The translations under genes were made by a program, and so were the position numbers. Below, piece by piece: positions 33,912-43,013 of a stretch of 64,000 nt of DNA. Position 1 is the stretch's first letter. The number at the start of each line of letters is the position of its first letter. This stretch comes from Stygiobacter sp. RIFOXYC2_FULL_38_25. GTDB taxonomy: Bacteria; Bacteroidota; Ignavibacteria; Ignavibacteriales; Melioribacteraceae. Location of the stretch: assembly GCA_001803165.1 (NCBI GenBank), contig MHAZ01000002.1, positions 104,263 to 168,262 on the forward strand, in the 5' to 3' direction. The notes below the pieces were generated by a model that did no database searches, was not told the DNA's origin, and saw only the letters and a program-made list of their open reading frames with translations.

Positions 33912-34105
33912 GAGTTTTCTCCTCTGTTGTTGGGTTCAGGAAAGGGAATCTATCTCATTTGCATTTTTGGCTGTATATAAACTAGAGCAATGATGCGAAA
34001 CAAAACCTTAAGTAAGTTAAGTTTTGAACAGAATTAACACAACAAAAATGTTTAACTTCTACTAAAAAGTGAGCCGGATTGCTGCCTTTTATTTCACTCA
34101 TTCTT

Positions 34106-34121
34106 TGGATATTATTGTGCA
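34106..34121 (+). promoter_or_regulatory. Possible sigma-54-type promoter of the signalling operon
   Basis: TGGATATTATTGTGCA has GG and GC separated by ten bases and a TGCA end as in TGGCAC-N5-TTGCA. The start of transcription would be near 34132, 42 bases before the ATG. Only part of the consensus is met; a GG-N10-GC match alone is not rare. Confidence 0.35.
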
Positions 34122-34173
34122 ACTTTTCTTTATGAACAAGATTCAAGAATTAAGCTAAAAGGTATAAAATAGA

Positions 34174-36015
34174 ATGATTGACAGAATAACCAGCTCACTA
34201 AATCTGAAGTCGCTCTTCGCATTTTTCGTTTTACTTTTCACGTTTTCCATTCAAGCTCAACAGAAACCAGCCGTGGCTAAAGCCGGAGCTGTATCTATCT
34301 CTAAAGAAGAGTTTACAAAACGGTTTGAGCTTTCACCTCATCCCCGTCCCGATAAAAATTTTGATTCAACTCAGATTAAAAAGGATTTTCTTAAAACCTT
34401 GATTGCCGAAAAGCTATTAGCACAAGAAGCGGTTAAGAACGGATTTGATAAGACAAAAGAATTTACAGACTCGTATGGTTTTATGCGAGATTTCTACTTG
34501 CGCGATATGCTATATACTAAGGAAGTGAAAAGCAAAATTGCCTCTCCCGACTCTGAACTAGCTGTGGGAAAAGAAAGAATTAGAAGAACCATAAACACGA
34601 AATTTATCTTTTCTACTGACGAAGCAGAGATAGTTGGAATAGCAAATTCAATAAAGAATGGTGCTTCGTTCGATTCCATCTTAGCAACACGCCCGGAAAA
34701 AGATGAACAAAAAAATACCGCGGAAGTAACTTTTGGTACTATGCATAAAAAAATGGAAGATGCAATTTTCAATTTAGCTCCGGAACAAGTAACGCCGGTA
34801 ATCGAACTAAAGGAAGGCTGGTACATCTGCAAAGTTTATTCCGTTTCAATCAAAAATTCTTTGGATGATAAAGATATTCGCAAGGTTAAGCGCGTGGTGG
34901 AAGAGAGAGAAGAAAATAAAATCTATCAAGAGTTTTATAAGAAATTTTTTAAAGGAATTGTGGTTAACGCAGATAGAAAATTGTTTAACTCACTTTACGA
35001 AGCGATTGATGTTTTTTTAAAGGGAAATAAGAGTACTCTGATTCCCAACAAGGGCAAGTTTACCATTTACGAAACAGAGATAACGAAAATTAGAAAGCTG
35101 TTAGCCGAGAAAGACTTGGCGGCAACGTTTATCAGATTTGAAAAAAACCCGATCACACTAAGTGGGTTTTTAGATTATATGAACTTAGCCGGCTTCGATT
35201 TTCTCCGCACCGAAAGCGGATACATTAAGCGAAGATTAAACAGTTACATTTCGACGTACATTCAAAATCAAATCGTTTCGCGCGAAGCATTGAAGCGCGG
35301 TTATGATAAGCTGCCGGAAGTTGCAGACGATATGAATATTTGGAAAGACAACTATTTATCCAACCTGATGATGAAACAAAACTTCAAAGCACAAGCTGTT
35401 TCGGACGAAGAGGCATACTCATTCTTTTCTAAAAATAGCGGCATTATACCCAAACCGGACGAAGTAAAGTTTACTAAAATTATTTCTGATGATCTTGATG
35501 TGATTCAAAAAGTTTTAGAAGGAGCCGAAAAGGGAGAAGATTTTTCCAAAATGAAAAAAATCTATTCAAAAACTGAAAACGCCCTTGAGGAAGAAAAATA
35601 TTACCCGCTTAACCAGCAGGGCGATTTGTGGAAAGCGCTCGGCAGTATGAAGATTGGCGAGGTTTATGGTCCGCTAAAACTTGAAGACGGCTTTGCTGTT
35701 ATCAAACTTGTTGATAAAAGAGAAGGGAAGAAAGAGCAGATAGAATCTTTTGAGGAAGCAAAACCGCAGCTAAAAGGTATATTGCAAACAAAAAAAATGT
35801 ACAAAGAACTGGAAAACACTACGGCAAAACTTGCTATAGATAAAAATATTCAGATCAACGAAAAAGTTTTGCAATCAATAAAAGTAAACATGCTGAATAT
35901 TATTGTTTACCGCCGGTTTGGATTTGGCGGTCAGCAGCTTGCGGTTCCTTATGCACCAAACTTTTCCAGCTGGTTTGAAAAATATGAAGAACTAAAGAAG
36001 TCTCTTTCGCTATAA
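34174..36015 (+). CDS. Parvulin-type peptidyl-prolyl isomerase, SurA/PpiC-like
   Basis: The signal peptide ends at FSIQAQQ. An N-terminal SurA-like chaperone part (AGAVSISKEEFTKRFEL ... DFLKTLIAEKLLAQEAVKNGF) is followed by a degenerate parvulin-like domain (about 135-225: FGTMHKKMEDAIFNLAPEQVTPVIELKEGWYICKV) and a second one (about 425-535: KSMGEVYGPLKLEDGFAVIKL-like). Such proteins fold outer membrane or secreted proteins in the periplasm. It is the first gene of a four-gene unit; the solute-binding protein gene begins one base after its stop, so it may help fold that receptor or the surface proteins of the locus. Confidence 0.8.
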   Translation: MIDRITSSLNLKSLFAFFVLLFTFSIQAQQKPAVAKAGAVSISKEEFTKRFELSPHPRPDKNFDSTQIKKDFLKTLIAEKLLAQEAVKNGFDKTKEFTDSYGFMRDFYLRDMLYTKEVKSKIASPDSELAVGKERIRRTINTKFIFSTDEAEIVGIANSIKNGASFDSILATRPEKDEQKNTAEVTFGTMHKKMEDAIFNLAPEQVTPVIELKEGWYICKVYSVSIKNSLDDKDIRKVKRVVEEREENKIYQEFYKKFFKGIVVNADRKLFNSLYEAIDVFLKGNKSTLIPNKGKFTIYETEITKIRKLLAEKDLAATFIRFEKNPITLSGFLDYMNLAGFDFLRTESGYIKRRLNSYISTYIQNQIVSREALKRGYDKLPEVADDMNIWKDNYLSNLMMKQNFKAQAVSDEEAYSFFSKNSGIIPKPDEVKFTKIISDDLDVIQKVLEGAEKGEDFSKMKKIYSKTENALEEEKYYPLNQQGDLWKALGSMKIGEVYGPLKLEDGFAVIKLVDKREGKKEQIESFEEAKPQLKGILQTKKMYKELENTTAKLAIDKNIQINEKVLQSIKVNMLNIIVYRRFGFGGQQLAVPYAPNFSSWFEKYEELKKSLSL

Positions 36016-36016
36016 C

Positions 36017-37348
36017 ATGATAGAAAAATTCAAAAATCAATTTCGAACATTTTACTTTTCCGTTGTAGCAATTACTCTGCTTGCAGTAACTGTTATTGCG
36101 TTTATGTTGTTTTGGGGAAACGGACTCTTTCAACCGAATCCAACTGCTCAAAAAATTTATTTTGCAGACAACATTTCTCCAACTCACCAAATTCTAATTG
36201 ATAAGTTCAATAAAGTACATACCGGAAAAATAGAGGTTGTTCCAATTGATTTGCCATTTGAAAAATTTAGTACCAATGAAAGAAAAGAACTGCTTATCAG
36301 ATACTTGCGCAGCAAGAGTGATAGGATTGATGTTTTCTCCGTTGACCAAATTTGGGTACCGCGTTTTGCAAAGTGGACAGAGCCTTTAAACCGATATATA
36401 AATCAATTACAGCGTGAACAAATTATAGAGCCGGCACTTAAAACCTGCTATTATAAAAACAATCTTGTTGCGCTTCCAAGTTACTTTGATTTGGGCATGC
36501 TTTACATAAATACGGAGATGCTATTAAAACAACCTAATTATAACTCCATCAAAAAAGAACTTGATAATTCTATTACTTGGGACCGATTTATAGAACTCGG
36601 GCAAGGTCTAAATTTAGGAAAGAAACCATTTTACCTTTTTCCGGCTGATGATTACGAAGGATTGATGTGCAGCTTTATAGAATTGCTTGAGAGTCAAAAC
36701 AGCAAAATATTTGATAGCGATACAATCAGAATTCAAACTCCGGCGGCAGAGAAAGCATTGCGGCTGTTGGTTGATCTTGTAAATAAATACCGCCTTTCAC
36801 CGAAATCCGTTTTGGATAGTAGAGAGAGCGAATGTTACCGAACATATATTTACGACGATGGGATTTTTCTGCGCGGATGGTCCGGTCTTGATGTTTGGTA
36901 CAAAAACAATATTGGTCCGCAAGATGTTTCCCAAAAGTATTCAATAGTACCGCTTCCTCATTTTAAGAATGGTAAACCGGTAAGTATAATTGGTGGCTGG
37001 AACATGATGCTTTCAAAATATTCAACTAATAAAAATGAGGCGGTCGAGTTTATAAAATTTATGATTAGCGAGGAAGCGCAGAAACTCTTATTTGAAAAAG
37101 GCGGCTATTTGCCGGTTAATAAAAATCTATATGAGAACAAAAGTTTCTTGGCGACATATCCCGAAATAGCATTTTATGAAAGAATAATTAGTACCGGCGT
37201 TAGCCGTCCATTTTTAGATAAATACACAAGGTGTTCAGACGTTATTGCTCATTATCTAAATCTTGCTATCAAAAAAGAAATTGGTATTAAAGAAGCTTTA
37301 GCAACTGCGGAAAAAGTAATTAACTCCGGCGAATTTTTTATTAAGTGA
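36017..37348 (+). CDS. Membrane-anchored family 1 extracellular solute-binding protein
   Basis: A hydrophobic segment at residues 14-33 (SVVAITLLAVTVIAFMLFW) lacks a clear cleavage site, so it may act as a membrane anchor. The rest is a family 1 (sugar-type) binding protein: FNKVHTGKIEVVPIDLPFEKF, DRIDVFSVDQIWVPRFAKW, YFDLGMLYINTEML, GGWNMMLSKYSTNKNEAVEFIKFM, GGYLPVN. No ABC permease or ATPase lies near. It is sandwiched between an isomerase and a histidine kinase with gaps of 1 and 3 bases, so I infer that it is the ligand-sensing partner of the kinase rather than a transporter subunit. Confidence 0.85.
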   Translation: MIEKFKNQFRTFYFSVVAITLLAVTVIAFMLFWGNGLFQPNPTAQKIYFADNISPTHQILIDKFNKVHTGKIEVVPIDLPFEKFSTNERKELLIRYLRSKSDRIDVFSVDQIWVPRFAKWTEPLNRYINQLQREQIIEPALKTCYYKNNLVALPSYFDLGMLYINTEMLLKQPNYNSIKKELDNSITWDRFIELGQGLNLGKKPFYLFPADDYEGLMCSFIELLESQNSKIFDSDTIRIQTPAAEKALRLLVDLVNKYRLSPKSVLDSRESECYRTYIYDDGIFLRGWSGLDVWYKNNIGPQDVSQKYSIVPLPHFKNGKPVSIIGGWNMMLSKYSTNKNEAVEFIKFMISEEAQKLLFEKGGYLPVNKNLYENKSFLATYPEIAFYERIISTGVSRPFLDKYTRCSDVIAHYLNLAIKKEIGIKEALATAEKVINSGEFFIK

Positions 37349-37351
37349 TTT

Positions 37352-38833
37352 ATGACTCAAAAGAATGTTTTTCTAGAAAGCCTCAAGCGGTATCATTTCG
37401 AATTCAAACACTTAACTGTGTTGTTTGTCGGCTTGATAATTTTTCAGCTTGTGCTGTCGTTTGTTCATAAAGCATCGCTCAGAAATTTTGTTGAGAACAC
37501 TCAAGAGTGGTTTCAGAAACATTCGGCAGAAAAATTTGCCAACCTAAGTTCTACAACGTTGGAACTTTTGCTTGAAACAACAAGGTTAAATTCCAGTGCT
37601 AATGATATTGACCGCCGCCGCATAATTCAATTTTTCGATATCATACTAAATCAGCAAATGCTTCAACAAAATGTTGAAGAAATTTGCTTGCTTGTTTCCG
37701 ATGGAGATAAAATTTACGCCATTGATGATGGGCGCGTACTCTATTCTTTTATCTTCACAAGAACAATTGATCAACCGGATACTGTGCAAGGACATAAAAA
37801 TGTAATTAAGCTTTATAAAAATATCCGTGAAGAACTGGAATCAACCGAGCAAATTGTAAATGTTCTCAGCAACAGGCAGACATATCATATTTTTGTTCCT
37901 TTCGTTCCGAACGGCGAATTTATTGGCGCCCTTTACATGAGGAACACAGCCGATGTTTCCTTCATCCAACGGGAAATTGTTTCTAACTATGAAGAAACAT
38001 CTATTATATACAGCGCGCTATTCCTACTTGGACTTTTAGCGATGTATTACATTTCAACTTATACTGTAAAGGAAAGAGACGAAGCCCAAAATTTGCTTTT
38101 GGAAGAACACGAAAGAAGCATCAAACAGAAAATTGACCATGATAAGGAAGCGCTTTTTACAAAACGAATTTATCATACACATCATAAAGCTGAAAAAGTT
38201 ATGGGCTTTATCAAAGATGATCTGCGCCAGCTTTCGAGTGAGAATATTAACGACATTAAGTATCGCGTAACGCGCTATTCTAATTTTATGTCGCGTGTAA
38301 TTTACGATATGAAATGGTACGATCCGCCGATTCAAACTATTCGTAATCTTGCATTCAAAACAAATGTTAATGAAGTTGTTCGCTTTATCATCGAAAACAT
38401 ATTTAATAGAACGGCGAGAAAATCGGGCTCGTTTGATATTAAAGTGGACCTTGATGACAAAGTACCGGTTGTGCACATTAACGAGTTTGTTATTTGGGAA
38501 ATCATTGAGCCGCTAATACAAAATTGTATTGATCATGGCGGAGATGAAAATCTTACAATTACTGTAAAAACTTTATATAAACCGGAAGAGAAAGTTTCCA
38601 TACTTCTGATTGAAGATAATGGTCCTGGAATTTCTCCGGAACTAATTGAAACAAATGAAAACGGCATAAAAAAATTATTTTTAGAGAATGTTACATCAAA
38701 AGCCGGTTCGCAATCATCCGGCTATGGTTGTTATATTGCGTACGAAATTTCAAAACAAAGATGTGGCTGGGATATTGATGTTGAAAATCTGAGCGAATGC
38801 GGCTGCAGATTTACAATTCGCATCCCACATTAA
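37352..38833 (+). CDS. Membrane sensor histidine kinase coupled to a binding protein
   Basis: Two membrane helices (about 22-41 and 211-233) enclose a periplasmic domain of about 170 residues. The cytoplasmic part has a coiled linker, an unusual histidine-rich dimerisation segment (RIYHTHHKAEKVMGFIKDDL) where I place the phospho-acceptor, and a HATPase domain with N box (EPLIQNCIDHG), G1 (EDNGPGIS) and G2 (SSGYGCYIAYEI). The H box is not the classic HELRTP type. The gene lies between a solute-binding protein and a sigma-54 activator, so it should relay ligand binding in the periplasm to that activator. Confidence 0.85.
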   Translation: MTQKNVFLESLKRYHFEFKHLTVLFVGLIIFQLVLSFVHKASLRNFVENTQEWFQKHSAEKFANLSSTTLELLLETTRLNSSANDIDRRRIIQFFDIILNQQMLQQNVEEICLLVSDGDKIYAIDDGRVLYSFIFTRTIDQPDTVQGHKNVIKLYKNIREELESTEQIVNVLSNRQTYHIFVPFVPNGEFIGALYMRNTADVSFIQREIVSNYEETSIIYSALFLLGLLAMYYISTYTVKERDEAQNLLLEEHERSIKQKIDHDKEALFTKRIYHTHHKAEKVMGFIKDDLRQLSSENINDIKYRVTRYSNFMSRVIYDMKWYDPPIQTIRNLAFKTNVNEVVRFIIENIFNRTARKSGSFDIKVDLDDKVPVVHINEFVIWEIIEPLIQNCIDHGGDENLTITVKTLYKPEEKVSILLIEDNGPGISPELIETNENGIKKLFLENVTSKAGSQSSGYGCYIAYEISKQRCGWDIDVENLSECGCRFTIRIPH

Positions 38834-38851
38834 TAAGCGGAGCGGTTAAGA

Positions 38852-40309
38852 ATGGTTGAAGAAGAAATAAAAGTATTGCTTATCGAAGATGAAGATTTTG
38901 ATATGCGTAGAGTGGAAAACACAATTAAGCCATTCGCCAATAGGATTAAAATTATTGATGTGGTTTCCGATGGCAAGTCCGCGTTAGAATTACTAGACAA
39001 AAAGCGGAACGCTTATGATATAGTAATTATGGATTTTCAAATTGCCGGCGGTCTTCGCGGCGATCTGCTGATTAAAAAAATTAAAGATTTTGATACGGCA
39101 CTCCAGATAATTGTAATTACAAAGATGACTGTGAACATAACCGATTACGATTTTGCCCACAGCTTAATTGAAGCCGGTGCGTTTTGGTACTGCACAAAAT
39201 ATCCGGGCGATATTGAAGAATATATTTATCAGCCAACCGATTTTATTATGGCGATCTTTAACGCTTACGAAAGAAGAAAGCTTATTAAAGAGAAACAGAG
39301 GTCGAATCAAAAGCTGAATAGAAACGTTGAAGACATTCTTACAAATAAAAAGATTGTCGGCATTTCCGAAACGGCAAACAAGCTGAGAGAACAGATTGCA
39401 AGGTTTGCAAATAGCAATGCCCCAATACTTATAACCGGCTCATCCGGAACCGGTAAGGAATTGGTCGCTTATAATCTTCATTATTCAAGCGGACGCAAAT
39501 ACGAAAATTTTATTCCAATTAATTGCGGCAGCATTCCGGATCAGCTAATTGAAAGCGAATTATTCGGTTATGAAAAAGGAGCTTTTACCGGCGCCGATAA
39601 AGGGAAGCCCGGTTTATTCGAGCAGGCACACAATGGAACAATCTTTCTTGATGAAGTTTCCGAACTGCCTCTTTCTGCACAGGTAAAACTTCTCAGAGTA
39701 TTGCAGGAGGGAGAGGTTGAAAAAATCGGCAGAACGGAAAAGGTGAAAGTTAATGTCCGCATAATTTCGGCTTCCAATAGAAACCTTGAGGAAGAGATAA
39801 AAGAAAAACGTTTCCGTGAGGATCTCTATTATAGATTAAATGTAGTACCTATTCACGTTCCGCCTCTCAGTCACAGAAAGGAAGACATTCATTATTTAAT
39901 AGATTATTTCATGAGCGAGTTTTCCAACGACATGGGAAAGGAAATGCCTGTCATCAACGAAGACGCAATGAAATATTTGATTGATTATGAATGGCCCGGA
40001 AATATCCGCGAGCTGAAAAACTTAGTTCAGCGCTTGCTGTTCTTTGATGAGAAACTGATTGACTCATTCATAATTGAAACAGCTCTGGGAAAGAAAATCC
40101 AATCAACTGAAACAATTCTCTCCTCAGACGGAATTAGTTTTAAATCTCCGGAAGGAATATTGCTGCTTAAACATATGGAGAGAAATTTCCGCGAGAAATA
40201 TTTTGCTTATGTCCGGCAAAGATCGGATTCAGACTCGGAGGCTGCCAAGAAACTTGGTTTAGCGCCGCCTAACTATTATAGAATGTGCAAAGAGTTAGGG
40301 TTGAAGTAA
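38852..40309 (+). CDS. NtrC-family sigma-54-dependent response regulator
   Basis: A receiver domain (1-130, D61 in IVIMDFQIAGG), AAA+ domain with Walker A GSSGTGKE (196-203), the sigma-54 contact loop GAFTGA (243-248), Walker B TIFLDEVSEL, and a C-terminal Fis-type helix-turn-helix (YVRQRSDSDSEAAKKLGLAPPNYYRMCKELGL). It activates transcription by RNA polymerase with sigma-54. The ATG is 18 bases behind the kinase stop. Directly downstream lie two palindromes 22 bp apart (40341-40378) and a -24/-12-like element, which suggests that it controls the following GH2 gene and other sugar genes. Confidence 0.93.
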   Translation: MVEEEIKVLLIEDEDFDMRRVENTIKPFANRIKIIDVVSDGKSALELLDKKRNAYDIVIMDFQIAGGLRGDLLIKKIKDFDTALQIIVITKMTVNITDYDFAHSLIEAGAFWYCTKYPGDIEEYIYQPTDFIMAIFNAYERRKLIKEKQRSNQKLNRNVEDILTNKKIVGISETANKLREQIARFANSNAPILITGSSGTGKELVAYNLHYSSGRKYENFIPINCGSIPDQLIESELFGYEKGAFTGADKGKPGLFEQAHNGTIFLDEVSELPLSAQVKLLRVLQEGEVEKIGRTEKVKVNVRIISASNRNLEEEIKEKRFREDLYYRLNVVPIHVPPLSHRKEDIHYLIDYFMSEFSNDMGKEMPVINEDAMKYLIDYEWPGNIRELKNLVQRLLFFDEKLIDSFIIETALGKKIQSTETILSSDGISFKSPEGILLLKHMERNFREKYFAYVRQRSDSDSEAAKKLGLAPPNYYRMCKELGLK

Positions 40310-40340
40310 GACTAAGGTATCCACTGTTGCTGCAAAAAAA

Positions 40341-40378
40341 TTATTAGAATAATAAGCTGCTGTTATTAGTTTAATAAC
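40341..40378. promoter_or_regulatory. Tandem TTATTA-N3-TAATAA palindromes, candidate activator sites
   Basis: TTATTAGAATAATAA (40341-40355) and GTTATTAGTTTAATAAC (40362-40378) are 6-3-6 and 7-3-7 palindromes with centres 22 bp apart, two helical turns. They lie 70 to 110 bases ahead of a -24/-12-like element, the usual place for enhancer sites of NtrC-type activators. The same palindrome recurs at 42908 and 59533. Confidence 0.6.
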
Positions 40379-40448
40379 TTCAAGCTATAAAAACCTCCAA
40401 TTCGGTTTTTCAACTTCTAATTTAAATCGCAAAAACAAAGTTGTTGAG

Positions 40449-40464
40449 TGGTATTCTTTTTGTT
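40449..40464 (+). promoter_or_regulatory. Sigma-54-like promoter before the GH2 gene
   Basis: TGGTATTCTTTTTGTT: GG, ten bases, then G; partial match to TGGCAC-N5-TTGCA (GGtA-N6-TTGt). It shares GGTATTnTTTTTG with the element at 42985, which lies likewise behind a TTATTA palindrome. Confidence 0.4.
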
Positions 40465-40502
40465 TATAAGTTTTGCTGATTATAAATTATCCCGAGTAAC
40501 TA

Positions 40503-42884
40503 ATGAAAAAACTATACAAAAAAGTAAATCTGTTATTGATTTTGCTGTTAGCAGTCAGCTGCATTTCTTTCGGACAATCAACAACTCTTGAGACATCCTT
40601 AAGCTTAATTGATATTGGCGGAGTTGCAGTCCCACACCAAAACGGGATGCCGTTACCTACTTTTGAAAAACAAAACTCACGTACAATAATTGATCTTGCA
40701 GGCGAATGGAAAAAACTGCGCTTTGCTACAATAGATAATGTATCACTTGCAAAAAGAGATGCCGCCGGTATTGCTGCTCTTGAAACAGAGGCTGCCGGAA
40801 AACAATTAGCAAGTTTTGATGATACTGCTTGGGCAAAGAAAACTTTGCCCGGCGTTGAAAATGCGCTGACGGAAGCAACCGCGCCAAACGGATTATTTCC
40901 GGAAATTTATAACGACGGAGTTTGGTATAGAAGAACTTTCACAGTTGATGCAGCAAATGCCGGCAAGTTTGCTAAACTGATGTTTTATTCAGTTAACTAT
41001 GTATGTGATGTTTGGATTAATGATAAATATGTTGGATACCACGAAGGCGGTTACACACCTTTTGCTTTTGATGTCTCTTTGTTAATGAACTACGGAACTA
41101 CGAACACAATCGCAATCCGTGTTGATAACATTGCTTGGGGTTCCCGCAAAGATATTATTCCGGTAAGCTCTGTTGATTGGTTTAACTGGGCTGGAGTAAT
41201 TCATGATGTTTATCTGGAACTTTCCGCTCCGGTTTCGGTTGTTCGCGCTAATGTGGTTCCCAAAGATTTAGATGGAAATATTGAAACAACAGTAATTCTG
41301 AATAATAAAAATGCTTCGGCTTCAAACGTAAGTGTTTCTGTTAAAGTTTATGAAGCCAATGTTACCCAAAGTAATATTCAATCTGAATTTGTAAAAGATT
41401 TGGCGGGAAGCGAAGTTTCTCTTGGAGGCACAACACAAAACAGTTTGAGTATTGCTGCGGGTTCTTCATCAGTTTGGAAAACTAATCTTAAAATTTCCGG
41501 TCCAAAGTTGTGGACAATGAAAACGCCAAGCTTGTATGTAATGAAAGTTACAATACTTAACGGCTCAACAGTTCTTGATGAATATTACACTCAGTTTGGC
41601 GTGCGTACAGTTGAAGCCAAGCAAGGCAAGTTTTTGTTAAATAATCGAATCATGTTTTTACCCGGAGTTGCCCGTCACGAAGAACATCCGGATTACGGAA
41701 GAAGCGTTCCCAAAAATATTATTTATTCTGATCTTGTTACTATAAAAGGATTGAACGCTACTTATCTTAGAACAGCGCACTATCCGAATCATCTTTATAC
41801 TTATTTAATTGCGGATAGACTTGGTCTGGCAATTATGGAAGAGATTCCGGTTTGGCAATGGGATACGCAAGATGTTTGGGATGTTAATAATACGCGCAAA
41901 CTTCATCAGCAAATGTTCCGCGAAATGGTTTTCAAAGATTACAATAGACCATCGGTGGTTATGTGGAGTACTTCGAACGAATGCCATCTTGATGGTGGTG
42001 GAAGATTAGTTTATCACAACACTTTAAAAAGCGATTACAGAACAAACTATAATGATGGAAGATTATTAACACAATCTGCAGCGGCTGATAAACCCGGTGC
42101 TTCGGATGCAAGTCAAGAACCGCTTGATGTTGCCGGCTGGACAATTTACTTTGGGATTTTTTACGGAACCAGCAAAAACTATTTCGGTCCAACTTACTCT
42201 TTTGTGAATAATGCTAAAACAGCTTTTCCCAATAAACCATTAATTGATACTGAGTTTGGCTTCTGGTCGTCGGAAAACGGTTCTACCGAAGGTGAACAAG
42301 GAAATGTATTTACACAAACTTTTAACGGATTTAAATTACATTTTCCGTACGATGCAACCGGAGCTTACAACGAAGCTGGAAACTTGATGGGTATAACGTG
42401 GTGGTGCGTTTTCGATTGGTATCAATACAAAGTTAAAAAGCAAGGCTGGCAAACTATGGGCTTAATTTCTATGGATCGCAAAACGGAAAAACAAGTTGCC
42501 GGCTTGTTGCGTTCAACCTATTTTCCTTATGCAAATAAGGATGGAGTTTTAGTAGGTGTAGAAAATGAAGGCAAGGAAATTCCGGTTCAGTTTAGTTTAG
42601 AACAGAATTATCCAAATCCATTCAATCCTGAAACAACGATAAAATATACGGTCCCAAAATCTCAGTTTGTTTCTCTTAAGGTTTACGATATTCTCGGACG
42701 TGAAGTTTCAACACTGGTTAACGAAGTAAAACAACCTGGCAGTTATAATTCTCAATTCTCCATTCGTAATTCCTCGCCTCGCTCGACGCGAGTCGGAGCG
42801 GGTCAATTATCCTCCGGTATTTATTTCTATACTCTAAAGTCCGGTGATTTCGTTTCAACCAAGAAAATGGTCGTAGTTAAATAG
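40503..42884 (+). CDS. GH2-family glycoside hydrolase with T9SS sorting domain
   Basis: A signal peptide (ending SCISFGQ) is followed by the GH2 sugar-binding jelly roll (NDGVWYRRTF ... VNYVCDVWINDKYVGYHEGGYTPFAFDV), the immunoglobulin-like domain and the catalytic barrel (FLPGVARHEEHPDYG, RTAHYPNHLYTYLIADRLGLAIMEEIP). Acid/base E493 is in WSTSNE and the nucleophile E584 in IDTEFGF. Residues about 700-793 are a T9SS tail, so the enzyme is surface-exposed or released. GH2 enzymes act on beta-galactosides, beta-glucuronides or beta-mannosides; which one is open. The tail has a 30-base palindromic in-frame insert (42774-42803). Confidence 0.9.
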   Translation: MKKLYKKVNLLLILLLAVSCISFGQSTTLETSLSLIDIGGVAVPHQNGMPLPTFEKQNSRTIIDLAGEWKKLRFATIDNVSLAKRDAAGIAALETEAAGKQLASFDDTAWAKKTLPGVENALTEATAPNGLFPEIYNDGVWYRRTFTVDAANAGKFAKLMFYSVNYVCDVWINDKYVGYHEGGYTPFAFDVSLLMNYGTTNTIAIRVDNIAWGSRKDIIPVSSVDWFNWAGVIHDVYLELSAPVSVVRANVVPKDLDGNIETTVILNNKNASASNVSVSVKVYEANVTQSNIQSEFVKDLAGSEVSLGGTTQNSLSIAAGSSSVWKTNLKISGPKLWTMKTPSLYVMKVTILNGSTVLDEYYTQFGVRTVEAKQGKFLLNNRIMFLPGVARHEEHPDYGRSVPKNIIYSDLVTIKGLNATYLRTAHYPNHLYTYLIADRLGLAIMEEIPVWQWDTQDVWDVNNTRKLHQQMFREMVFKDYNRPSVVMWSTSNECHLDGGGRLVYHNTLKSDYRTNYNDGRLLTQSAAADKPGASDASQEPLDVAGWTIYFGIFYGTSKNYFGPTYSFVNNAKTAFPNKPLIDTEFGFWSSENGSTEGEQGNVFTQTFNGFKLHFPYDATGAYNEAGNLMGITWWCVFDWYQYKVKKQGWQTMGLISMDRKTEKQVAGLLRSTYFPYANKDGVLVGVENEGKEIPVQFSLEQNYPNPFNPETTIKYTVPKSQFVSLKVYDILGREVSTLVNEVKQPGSYNSQFSIRNSSPRSTRVGAGQLSSGIYFYTLKSGDFVSTKKMVVVK
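42774..42803 (+). repeat. 30-nt GC-rich palindromic insert in a T9SS tail
   Basis: The bases encode SPRSTRVGAG between SIRNS and QLSSG. The truncated gene at the window start has the same surrounding residues (SIRNSQLSSG) without it. The insert is far richer in G+C than its flanks and folds through CGCTCGAC / GTCgGAGCG. Confidence 0.75.
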
Positions 42885-42907
42885 CTTATTAAAATAATAA
42901 CGGACTA

Positions 42908-42935
42908 CTTATTAAATTAATAAGTAAACGTTTAC
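42908..42935. promoter_or_regulatory. TTATTA palindrome fused to GTAAACGTTTAC
   Basis: CTTATTAAATTAATAAG (42908-42924) is identical to 59533-59549. It shares its last G with the perfect 12-bp palindrome GTAAACGTTTAC (42924-42935), which has the look of a LacI-family operator. Two regulators may meet here ahead of the symporter gene. Confidence 0.6.
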
Positions 42936-42984
42936 ATAACCGCCGCAATACTTCGAAATTTTGCACTATTTCACAGTTTTGCGG

Positions 42985-43000
42985 CGGTATTATTTTTGAT
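42985..43000 (+). promoter_or_regulatory. Sigma-54-like promoter before the symporter gene
   Basis: CGGTATTATTTTTGAT, sharing GGTATTnTTTTTG with 40449-40464. If used, transcription would start only a few bases before the ATG at 43014, so this is the weakest of the set. Confidence 0.3.
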
Positions 43001-43013
43001 TGAAATAGCGTCT

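Noticed and set aside
34106-34121. Treating the signalling operon promoter as a firm sigma-54 site
   Set aside because: Only GG-N10-GC plus TGCA agree; such matches arise by chance in intergenic DNA of this size, so it is kept at low confidence and outside the main regulon claim.
36017-37348. Solute-binding protein as part of an ABC importer
   Set aside because: No permease or ATPase gene lies in the 30 kb around it; its direct neighbours are an isomerase and a kinase.
38054-38476. Minus-strand open frame of 140 codons inside the kinase gene
   Set aside because: Antisense shadow of a conserved histidine kinase domain; composition is not protein-like.
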